This document shows positions 19,280 through 28,448 of a stretch of 64,000 nucleotides of DNA, one piece after another (within the stretch, counting starts at the first letter, position 1; each line of letters opens with the position of its first letter). The stretch is from Phaeosaccion multiseriatum (lineage: Eukaryota; Ochrophyta, other classes): NCBI GenBank assembly GCA_965112735.1, contig OZ218953.1:2790001-2854000 (forward strand). Reading direction: 5' to 3'. The translations under genes were made by a program, and so were the position numbers. The notes beneath the pieces were generated by a model. That model ran no database searches. It saw only the letters and a list, made by a program, of their open reading frames with translations, and had not been told where the DNA came from.

Positions 19280-22200
19280 ATGTGTCTTACTGTGGTGCTG
19301 CTGGTGCTGGTGGGTGTGCTGCTCTGCCTGGACAAATTTGTTCTCTTTTTCTGCTTTTTTTTTTTTTTTTTTTTTGAACAGTATTGCACTTGCTTGGGTA
19401 TCCTCTTCGGGCCCAACTTTAGGTACCAGTTCCAGCTTCTTCTCCGTCACCCCACGCCCCTCCTTTTCTTCACACAGCTTTTCACGACGAGAAGAGAAGG
19501 ATATGCTCGGGGGAAGTAGAGCAAAGGCAGCTACAGCGGTAGGAGAGAGGAGTGGTCACTTAAAATTCTATGTGTCGTCTACCAAGAGCCGAAAGCGGCC
19601 GTACAGCAGCGCAGGCCAAAGGTGGGGCTTTGGACGTGGTTTGTCCCCACGCTTGCTCTCGTCAAGGGGACTATCCCTTTGCCTGGTGCTTGGTTGGCAC
19701 CTCGCGACCTCCTCGTCCCTGAGGTATGAAGAGGACGCGGGTTTGTGGAGGAGGGCACACGTTTGCAGGGCAGTGGCACCTCACCACTGTGGAACACATT
19801 CTTTCTCCTCACACGTACAGCATGACCCCGACACCGAGTTCCCGATCCAGCTCTTCAACAGCGGCGATGCCGTCATCATCATCATCAGTCCCAGTCTCAA
19901 CTGCCTCGCCATCAGCATCAAGGACTGAGGCTTTTCCTCGTGGAGAGGGGCCACTGTCCAGCGTAGAAAACAATCTGCGCTTCCACCCGCCAACCTTACC
20001 CGGAGACGAGGCTGGTGATGAAGAAAGTGCACCAACGTTCAAGGAGGTAAACACCAGGCACGGTGACACGTATAGACGTGTGCTTCCGCTAGCTTGTACA
20101 CCATTGAGACTTCTGTCAACCCCATGACTTGTGTCCCTCTGTCTCCATGACCACTGCTGCACCGAAGGCCCTTGCTGCAACTGTTGAGGGGACCCCGGCT
20201 TTTACTCTCCTAGCGTACAGAATGTCAATTCAGTACCTAGCTACCTGCCTACCTTCCTACGTACCTAGCCACCTGCCTACCTAGCTGTCCCTTCACAAGT
20301 CCTGACGCTCCTTTGCCTTTGCCCGCTCTTGCGCTTCGTCCACAGCTGTCCTCCAAGCTGGGACTGAGGCACTATACGGCGGAGGGGCAGGAGGGAGGCA
20401 GCAGTGTCTGTACCAGTGAGGGAGGCGACCCACTGCCCTCCTCTTCGGCCCCCCTCATCTTCCTGGTGCGCCACGGCCAAACCGCCTTGAACAAGGAGGG
20501 CAGGTACGTCAGTCAGTGCGACGCGTGCATAAGCAGATAGAAATGGACAATAGTAATCGTCAAACCTGCGTCTCTGCCTCTGTCTGCCATCTGTTGCCAT
20601 CCTGTGGCCTCAGGATCCAGGGTCGAGGCCTCAACCCCATGCTCAACGCTCAGGGGCGCTCGCAGGGGCTGGCGCTGGGAGAGTTTCTCAAATCGGTACG
20701 GGCTTCCATCGGATCTTCCTCTCACCTCGCGCTTGCAAGCCCTTTCCACCTCGCCTCACCCCTTTCGATCCAAAGCCCCCTCTCAACCCCTACCCAAGCG
20801 TACCCTCACACCTCATATACCCCAAGCCCCCCTCTTACTCTCTCTTTCGCCTCTCTATCCTTCACAACCCATGCCCTCTCTTCCTTAGCCTCGTCCCTCC
20901 TGTCTGCAGTTACCTCCTCACTCTCCCCAAGCTGCATCGTCTCACTGTGGTAAGCCTCATCCCCATCCCCACCCCCCCAACCCCGCCCTCCACTCCACCC
21001 CACGCCAATCAATCAGGTGAAGTTCGACTCTGTGACGAGCAGCTCGCTGCATAGAGCCCACGAGACGGCTCAGCTCATTGTGTCTAGGAGCCTCACTTCG
21101 TCCGATATGCACGTCGAGCAGGACGCAGGTGAGAGGAGGGAGAGGAAGCAGCAGGGGAAACAGGCGCAGCAGGGGTAGCCTCTCAACTGCTGACTGTTGG
21201 CTCTCTTGGCCTCGGCCGGCAAGTCCCTCGGGCAGGTCAATCGGTACATATTTTGTGGGGTTTGTGGCCCCTGCTTTGCGTGCTTTGCAGTGCCTTGGTG
21301 GCTTAGACTCCTCGCTCCAACTCGTCCTTCCTTTCTTCCTTCCTTTCTTCCTTCCTTCCTTCCTTCCTTCCTTCCTTCCTTCCTTCTTTCCTTCCTTCCT
21401 TCCTTCCTTCCTTCCTTCCTTCCTTCCTTCCTTCCTTCCCTCCCCCAGGGCTGGATGAGCTTTCGTGGGGTGTGATGGAGGGACAGCTGAAGGACTGCGA
21501 GCCAGGCCTATCCCTGCTCCAGGGGGTGCTGGAGGAGTGGAAGGAAGGGAATGTGGACAAAGCAATCGAGAAAGGCGAGAGTCCTGTGGAGGTGAGGAGG
21601 GAGGATGAGATTACGCGAGAATGATGTAGTACGATGTGTATCACGTTGTCTCTCCGTCTTGTGGGTGGGCGGTTCAACTCTGCTAACCGACAGCACACAC
21701 ACACACACGCACACACACACACACACACACATGCATACACACACACACCTTCACACCCATGCCGCTCCCGTGTGGCTCTCTCCCTCCCTCCGGTCTTTCC
21801 TTGCCTGGCCGGTGCTTGGGCGCAGGTGTTGGCGAGGGGTCAAGAGGCGCTCCGTAGGATCGTCGCCAGGGGGCATCGCACCAACTTGGTTGTGTCTCAC
21901 GGCCGCACCATCCGAGTCCTCCTGGCCGGCCTGCCGGGGCGTCATCTCGTTGGTGCGTTTGTCTCCGTCCCCATCCCCATCCCTAAGAAAAGCATGTGTA
22001 TGCACACCGCACCCGCCCCCCTCCTCACTACCCCACTACACTACACAACCCTACCTTACCCTACCCTACCCTACCCTACCCTACCCTACCCTACCCTACA
22101 CTACACAACCCTACCTTACCCTACCCTACACTACACAACCCTACCTTACCCTACCCTACCCTACCCTACCCTACCCTACCCTACCCTCCCCCACCCTACC

Positions 22201-22544
22201 CTACCCTACACTACACAACCCTACCTTACCCTACCCTACCCTACCCTACCCTACACTACACAACCCTACCTTACCCTACCCTACCCTACCCTACCCTACC
22301 CTACACTACACAACGCCACCTTACCCTACCCTACCCTACCCTACCCTACCCTACCCTACCCTCCCCCACCCTGCCCTTACCCTAACCCCACCTTACCCAA
22401 CCCCACTCTATCCTACCAATGGCAGTCATGAAGCATCTGGGAGCGGTGCCGAACTGCGGCCTTTATGTGCTGCAGTGGAACGAGGAGAAGCAAATCTTCG
22501 ACCTCCTGCGCCCTCCGGGAGACGTGATCGACGACTTGGAGTGA
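19280..22544 (+). CDS. Histidine phosphatase (phosphoglycerate mutase-like) with signal peptide
   Basis: Member of the RHG phosphatase/mutase superfamily. Exons with continuous phase: 19280-19422, 19478-19723, 19821-20046, 20346-20503, 20614-20695, 21017-21128, 21449-21591, 21826-21952 and 22426-22544; 451 aa. The catalytic core starts near residue 242: LIFLVRHGQTALN (H248 is the phospho-acceptor), GRGLNPMLNAQGRSQ, VTSSSLHRAHETA, LDELSWGVMEG (acid) and LVVSHGRTIRVLL (second His, 395). It ends DDLE-stop. The first 47 residues are strongly hydrophobic (MCLTVVLLVLVGVLLCLDKF, then a run of Phe from a T tract), as in a signal peptide; a Ser/Arg-rich linker follows. Substrate unknown: it could be a sugar-phosphate phosphatase or a mutase. 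The first three exons rest on phase and splice consensus only. Confidence 0.78.
22031..22400 (+). repeat. Intronic CCCTA (telomere-like) satellite
   Basis: Array of CCCTA pentamers interrupted at intervals by CACTACACAACCCTACCTTA, so a longer unit is superimposed. It lies in the last intron of the histidine phosphatase gene. It differs from the CCCTAA hexamer of canonical telomeres by one base per unit. Confidence 0.9.
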
Positions 22545-23745
22545 AGTGGAAAGAACGTCCGAACGAACGAACCGGCTGGTTGGTTCGCTGATCTAGAGCC
22601 TTTGGCCGTTCTTCTCCTAGCTGAGACTCGCATTCACAGTTTTTTTTTGAGGATGTTCAGGATATACTCAGGGATTATAGCGTCAGTGAACGGTCGCTTT
22701 AGCGTCAGTGAACCGTCGCTGTCTGCTGTGACTCCGATGCTTGTCTCGTCTTACTCTAGTCTAGATAGAGAGAAGGGGACACGAAGTTGGTGTAGAGGAT
22801 AATGAGTGGGTGACTTTGATACGGTCGGCGGCGCTCCAAGGCATGCACTCAGCGGCTCTACAACAACGGGTGTGGGAGGAGAAGGAGACGATTCGCCAGT
22901 TCGCAGATGACTTACTCAACCACTTTCGCGAGTCCCACCACCTGAATTACTCACTCCCCAGGAGCAACAACACGATTCAGGTGGTGGGACTCGCGAAAGT
23001 GGTTGAGTAAGTCATCTGCGAACTGGCGAATCGTCTCCTTCTCCTCCCACACCCGTTGTTGTAGAGCCGCTGAGTGCATGCCTTGGAGCGCCGCCGCCGG
23101 AAACCGTATCAAGAAATCGTTGATCATACGCCCCAAAGTCACCCACTCATTATCCCCGCTGGTCTTCTCTATCTCCAGTTGCACCCACCCCCGAGCATCG
23201 TGGCCCACCATCAAGTATTGGAACAGTGCCTGGACGCTGTAGGGGTTGGGAAACCCCGTCGCCTGGAGCTGCTTCCGAGTGATATTATTTCATCGCCTGA
23301 TGAGTGTTTCCGTCTTGAGATGTACGGAAGGCTCACTACTCCCAATCATTCATAGAAGAAGAAGAAGAAGGAGGATGGAGGAGAGCAAGAGCAGACACGG
23401 GTCCGACGAACAGGTGTCGGAGAGGAGCTTCGTTCATATATGGCTCCTGTTTGTCCCCACACTTTGAACTTCTTGGAGAGAGAGGGAGTCCGACACGTGG
23501 ACAAACCCCGCTCTTGCGTACGCCAAGCAGCCCCCCCCCTTGCTTGGGTGTCCGGCAGTGCTTGTTGGGGGGGCGTCTGACAAGCTGACGAGATGGCGAC
23601 GAGTATTGTGCTTACAACAATACGTGCACCACGCACCCACCCACCCTCGAGTGTGTAGAAACACCACACCCACTACAAAATACGTGACCTGTGATCCGTT
23701 GACCTATGCCGCTGACCTCTCTTTCATTTGTTAAATTCAATACAG
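22545..23745. other. Intergenic region with transposon debris
   Basis: 1.2 kb between the histidine phosphatase stop and the stop of the repeat protein. Apart from the inverted gag fragments there is a duplicated GCGTCAGTGAACGGTCGCTT-like sequence at 22681-22715. From 23346 to 23745 I see nothing coding. Confidence 0.5.
22797..23260. mobile_element. Inverted pair of retrotransposon gag fragments
   Basis: The minus strand from about 23250 down to 22951 reads a gag-like segment (SVQALFQYLMVGHDARGWVQ, then WVTLGRMINDFLIRFP and WEEKETIRQFADDLLNHF). The W/F-rich spacing resembles the retrotransposon gag domain of LTR elements. The same segment is repeated in opposite orientation at about 22797-22945, forming a hairpin with a loop of roughly 30 bp near 22950-22975. 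The left arm lacks about 24 bp and 6 bp present in the right arm. No pol, protease or LTR is visible nearby, so this is a dead fragment. Confidence 0.7.
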
Positions 23746-26010
23746 TCAAAAGTATATTGCGCCCGCCGTTCGGCGAGCCATCCAAACGCCAAACTCGTCT
23801 CGATTGTAATTGCACACCGCCCGGGCATGGGTCTTGAAGCAGGGCACCACCCCATAAGCCCTCAGCAGCCTCAGGCGGGGCAGGATGGTCCTCTTGACGC
23901 TGTTACCCTTGAGCAGTCCCGGCAGGCCGAGCCCCACCTCTCTGTGTGTTGCGCCCTCCATCTCGCGCGTAAGCAAGCGCCCCAAGGCCTGCAGTTTGGA
24001 CAGGCCCGTACTGGCGATCTTCCTTGCTGCGGGCGGGTGCTGCAGAAGCGCGCCCCACTCCTCCGCAGAAAGCCCCATCTCTCCCTGGAACCACTCTCTC
24101 TTGGCCTCCAGCGCAGCCTCAGGGCTCTTCTTCCGCTGCGTCTCGCACCACGCCGCAAAGGCCGCCTTGGAGTATTTGAACACGGGTGTGGCGTGCCTGT
24201 CAAAGTCCGGCTGGACGCACCACGCGCTATCCCGTAACAGCGCAAGGCGGGGGCGGAGGGTCTTCTCTACGCTGTACTGCACGAGGCGAGGAAGGGACAG
24301 CCCCACCTTCTTCGGTGTCGCACCCTCCATCTCGTTCAATATCAGATCAGCGGTGGTCTGGAGGGAGCGTAGGCTGGCGGTCTCGAGCCGATACGCCCAG
24401 TAGCCGCGGTGATTGACCATCCCTTCCCACTCGTCCCTTGACAGGCCGAATTCTGCCATGAACCATTCTCTCTTCTCCTCCAGAGTGGCTCTTCTCTGAA
24501 CCCTTATGGGGGGCTCTCCCAGAGACGCTAGCCACGTGGTAAAGTGCGCTCTTCCAAAGGTGCACACGGGCTTTGCATACTCGGCAAAGTCCGGGCGGGC
24601 CACGCCATAGGCCCGGAGAACCCCCAGTCGGGGTCGGATAGACTTGTCTACACTGCCATGCAGCAACCGGGGCAACGCCAACCCCACCGTCCTCGGAGTG
24701 GCCCCCTCCATACTCTCCATCAGCACGGAGGCCACCGCCCGGATCTTGGGCAGAGTCGTCTTGTGCAGCGCCGCCGCACTGGCCCGGTGGTGGCAGTGCT
24801 CATCCCAATCCCGGTCGTCCAAGCCAAGCTCCTCCGTGAAAAACACCTTCTTCTCACGCAGCACGGCCTCCGGGCTCCTCCCCTCCTTGTGCCTCTCTCG
24901 CCAGGCGGCGAACTGTGCGCTGGTGTGCCGGCACACGACACGGGCATGCTCCCTGAAATTCAGTTTCACCCCCTGGCGCCTCAATAGCTCCATTCGAGGC
25001 TTGACGGTGGCCCGCAAGCTCGAGCGGGCCAATCGAGGGAGCAGCAGCCCCACCTCCCGGGGCGTTGCTCCCTCAAACTCCGAGAGAAGCAGCTTGCTCA
25101 GAGCTTGCATCTTGTCCACGCTCAGCCGCCTCAGGACCTCCCCGTGCTGTCTGTGCCCCGAGAGAGCCTCCCACTCTGCCTCTGTCAGGCCCAGCTTGTG
25201 CGTGAACCACTCGTGTTTCTCTGCCCCCGCCCGGTCTTTGCGCTGCTCCAGACACCAGGCTCGGAAATCTCTCTCCGAGGAGGTGCACAGCACGTGTGCG
25301 TGGTCGGGAAACTGTGGTGTGACGAGGACCAGCTCGCGCAGCAGCTTACAGCGGCGCGTGAGGGTCTTGTCGATGCTGAAGCGCGACTCCAGCAAGCTCG
25401 GCAACGCCAGCCCCACCTCCCTCGGCGTGGCACCGTCCATCTCCCTCTCCAGAAACGAGGCCATCTGCTGCATCTTGTGCAGCCTGGCTCTCCGCAAAGC
25501 CCCCCCGCTTGGCTCCTGGTGTCCCTCCGTTCCGCCGTCGTCATCGCCCAGCATTAACAAACCCTCCCACTCCTCCTGCGTCAGCCCAAGGTCTCGCATG
25601 AACCACTCGCGCTTCTTCTCCATGCTGCCTTTCCGCTTGGCACCGCTATTGACTCTCTTCTGGCCCTTGCTGGCAGATGGCCCTTGCCGTCGAGCACCAC
25701 CCCCAGTACTTGCAGCAGCAGGAACAGTAGCAGCAGAGCTGGGACTTTCCGCGGATATTGGACTACCGGCCCACAAGCAACTGCTGCTTCGACTAACGCT
25801 CGTGCCACCCATGCTGTCCCTCCCACGCTTTCGGCGCGCCCTATTACCACCATCTGGGGTGATACTGCGGTCTTCATCCCTACCAGATCGAGGGCCGACA
25901 GCTGTAGCCCGTGGGGCAACGGTAAAGCTCACAGAGTCCCAATTAAAGCAAAATAAAACCGGGGGGAGGAGGAAGGAGAGTCCTACCAATGAAGACGCAG
26001 GAGCCCGCAT
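23746..26010 (-). CDS. Plastid-type protein with five mTERF-like composite repeats (unrecognised family, paralogue A)
   Basis: Intronless, 754 aa from the Met at 26010. I chose this Met because the next 30 residues form a signal peptide with a Ser-Phe junction (DSVSFTVAP) typical of algal plastid presequences; the frame stays open upstream to 26382. Five repeats start at about residues 131, 264, 386, 512 and 636. Each has (a) a (K/E)REWF..LGL(S/T)..EWE module, (b) LxKLQALxxLLxxEMEGATPREVGL, (c) LPRLLxxSVDKTLRPRLxLLRxYGV, and (d) PDFxxHAxxVCxxxxxxFxAW. Part (c) resembles the mTERF motif of organelle nucleic-acid-binding proteins, but the unit is longer. I do not recognise a named family. An organelle RNA- or DNA-binding solenoid is an inference. 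The start is 239 bp from the divergent aldo-keto reductase start. Confidence 0.75.
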   Translation of the reverse strand: MRAPASSLVGLSFLLPPVLFCFNWDSVSFTVAPRATAVGPRSGRDEDRSITPDGGNRARRKRGRDSMGGTSVSRSSSCLWAGSPISAESPSSAATVPAAASTGGGARRQGPSASKGQKRVNSGAKRKGSMEKKREWFMRDLGLTQEEWEGLLMLGDDDGGTEGHQEPSGGALRRARLHKMQQMASFLEREMDGATPREVGLALPSLLESRFSIDKTLTRRCKLLRELVLVTPQFPDHAHVLCTSSERDFRAWCLEQRKDRAGAEKHEWFTHKLGLTEAEWEALSGHRQHGEVLRRLSVDKMQALSKLLLSEFEGATPREVGLLLPRLARSSLRATVKPRMELLRRQGVKLNFREHARVVCRHTSAQFAAWRERHKEGRSPEAVLREKKVFFTEELGLDDRDWDEHCHHRASAAALHKTTLPKIRAVASVLMESMEGATPRTVGLALPRLLHGSVDKSIRPRLGVLRAYGVARPDFAEYAKPVCTFGRAHFTTWLASLGEPPIRVQRRATLEEKREWFMAEFGLSRDEWEGMVNHRGYWAYRLETASLRSLQTTADLILNEMEGATPKKVGLSLPRLVQYSVEKTLRPRLALLRDSAWCVQPDFDRHATPVFKYSKAAFAAWCETQRKKSPEAALEAKREWFQGEMGLSAEEWGALLQHPPAARKIASTGLSKLQALGRLLTREMEGATHREVGLGLPGLLKGNSVKRTILPRLRLLRAYGVVPCFKTHARAVCNYNRDEFGVWMARRTAGAIYF

Positions 26011-26248
26011 CTTTCCCTCCCCCTTCCCAGCACTACTCCCACCTGCGTCCAAGTAAGAAAGTAAAGAGGATGATGAGGTGGGAGGGTTTGGTGAGGTCAG
26101 CTGGGAGGGAGAGAAGCGGGAGAGAGGGGAGGAAAGGAAAGGAAGCGGATTTGAAGGGGGATCAACGGGGGGGGGGGGGGATAGGCCTAAAAGTAAAAGC
26201 GCGCCAAGGCAAAAGGAACAAAACAGAACTCTCTCCACCCTTCCTATC
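26011..26248. promoter_or_regulatory. Bidirectional promoter between repeat protein A and aldo-keto reductase
   Basis: A 238 bp gap between divergent start codons of two genes whose products both carry plastid-type presequences. It includes a G run at 26168-26180. No specific factor site recognised. Confidence 0.45.
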
Positions 26249-28228
26249 ATGTCCTCAGGTCCTTCGACCTGTGTGCTTCTGGCATGGTGTTTGTACTGGT
26301 GCGCCTTGCCTACTGCGCTGGGCTTCTGCAGTCCTCTGAGCAGCAATGGACTGGTATCCTCCAGCCGCCGCTCCACAGCCATGTGAGAATCATGTAGTGG
26401 CTCCCTTTAAAAGCACGCAACAGGAGAAATTTCTGTGTGCATGTTCCACAGTCATGGTAGTGATTCGCTATCTACGTGCCTCCCTTACAGCAGCAGATGT
26501 GATGGCTGCCTCTTCTGACTTCTGAAAACCCTCGCCCCCCTCCCTCCCTCCACCCTATTACCATCAGGCACGCAGAAGGAGCGCTGCGCACCAACCCCTT
26601 GGGGAGCAGCGATATCGTGGTCCCGGAGGTATGCCTGGGGACCATGACCTGGGGACAGCAGAACTCAGAGGAAGAGGTGAGGCAAAGGTGGACGTTGCTT
26701 GTTCTTTGAGCAGTGAATGCCCCAGGCCGCTCCTTCTCCTCATCCCTCCCCTCCCTCCCTCCCTCCCTTGCATGGCCCCTCTCGGGACTACGGACTCTCT
26801 CCAATCCCACAGGCGGTGGAGCAACTGGATTACGCCATGGAGAGGGGCCTCAACTTTTTTGACACCGCAGAGATTTATCCGGGTAAGTGTCCAATGTGTG
26901 TGAGAGGGAGCCTCACCGCCTTGACCCACTCTGACTTTCCTTCCCCCTGTCCTTTCGTACATTGCGCGTAGTGCCACCGCGGAAAGAAACCCAGGGACAT
27001 ACGGAAGACTTCATGGGGCGATGGTTAGCAAAGCAGGCAAGTGCGAGCAGCAGCATCAACCGAAACCAGCTCACGTTTTCGCCCTAATCGTCGTGTGCAA
27101 CTTAAACACACCTTGCCTCTCTCGATCCCGAACCCCGCTGCTCCACCCCAACAGGATAGGTCCAAGGTGACAATAGCGTCGAAGGTAACGGGCTACATTG
27201 GAATGCCCTCCTTCAACTACTGCTACGAGCGCCGCCCCGGCTTCGACCCCGCCAAGCCGCCTGAGGTGGAGATGTCCGATCGAAAGTCCTTTCTGAACGC
27301 GTGCGAAGGGAGTCTGCAGCGGCTCCAGACGGACTACATTGACCTCTATCAGATTCATTGGCCTGCTCGGTACTCCGCCCTCTTCGACCAGGTGCGTGCC
27401 TGTCTTGCGAGTACCGGAGCAGCACCAACCAAACGCGACGCTCCGCTCATTCCTTGTCACTCACTCACTTCCTCTCATTCCCTTCCTTCCCTCTCACTCC
27501 ATCTCCCTCTCTTCTTCTTCTTCTTCTTGCAGCCCTCTTACGATTACGACAAGGAGCGGGAGGGCATGACTTCCTTCGACGAGCAGGTGGCTGCCATGGG
27601 AGAGCTTCATGCGCAGGGCAAGATCAAGGCATGGGGCGTGTCTAACGAGAACGCCTACGGGGTGGCCATGATGTCGGAGGCAGCCAAGCGGCTCGGTGTG
27701 CCGCCCCCCGTGTCCATCCAGAACGACTACAGCCTCGTGCAGCGCCAGTTCGAGGACACGGGCACCGCAGAGGCCTGCTCCGCGCTTCACTGCAACCTCG
27801 GCCTCCTCGCGTACGGGGCGATGGCAGGGGGCTTCTTGAGCGGCAAGTACCTCCCTTCCTCTGGAAAGAAGGTCGGCGAAGGGAAGAGAGGGCGCCACGA
27901 TCTGTACCCCCAATTCCAGCCTCGCTACTACAACGAAGCGTCCACGGAAGCCTGCATCCAGTACGCAGAGCTAGCGGCGGAGCTGGGCATTAGCACGGCG
28001 CAGCTTGCCTTGGCGTGGACGGGGGCGACCAATCCCTTCGTGGCGTCCACCATCATCGGCGCCACCTCCATAGAGCAGCTCAAGGAGAACATTGACGCCT
28101 TTTCCGTCAAGCTGGAGCCGGAGGTGCTGCAGAAGATCGATGCCATCCACGCGCAGAACAGGCGGCCTTGCCAGACCACCCCCAAGGGCCGGGCTGTATC
28201 TAAACCAATCGCCTTCGGCACCGATTAA
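26249..28228 (+). CDS. Tas-like aldo-keto reductase, plastid-type presequence
   Basis: NADPH-dependent oxidoreductase of the aldo-keto reductase superfamily, closest in feel to bacterial Tas. Exons: 26249-26382, 26568-26676, 26813-26882, 26972-27036, 27155-27391 and 27533-28228; phases close, 436 aa. Catalytic tetrad: D98 (FFDTAEIYP), Y103, K136 (IASKVTG) and H194 (LYQIHWPARY). Other motifs: VPPRKETQGHTEDF, KAWGVSNENAYGV, SIQNDYSLVQRQFE, LLAYGAMAGGFLSGKY and FVASTIIGATSIEQLKENI. The N-terminus is a signal peptide (CVLLAWCLYWCALPTALG) followed by F26, an ASAFAP-type junction. The intron at 27037-27154 uses a GC donor (CAG|GCAAGT). Physiological substrate unknown. Confidence 0.9.
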
Positions 28229-28448
28229 ATTTTAAAAATTTCCTTTCATTGTGTTGTTTGCTCTTCTTGGGACCTACTTACTCAGAGTATGTACAACGCT
28301 TCAGACAAAGCCACACGAAGAGGAGGAGCGCGTGACGCATGTATCGATTTTTCATGATTGGAAACTCAAACGCAAACCTCCTCGCCTGCTCCTTGTCGAT
28401 CATCATCATTGGGGATCGGTTGTTTCTCGCCTACTGCCGCAGCAGCAG

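Noticed and set aside
22031-22400. True telomere or chromosome end
   Set aside because: The array is short, CCCTA rather than CCCTAA, and lies between two exons of one gene with intact phase.
23871-26056. Several long frames on the plus strand and other minus frames across repeat protein A
   Set aside because: GC-rich shadow frames; only the 754-residue minus frame shows conserved internal repeats and a presequence.
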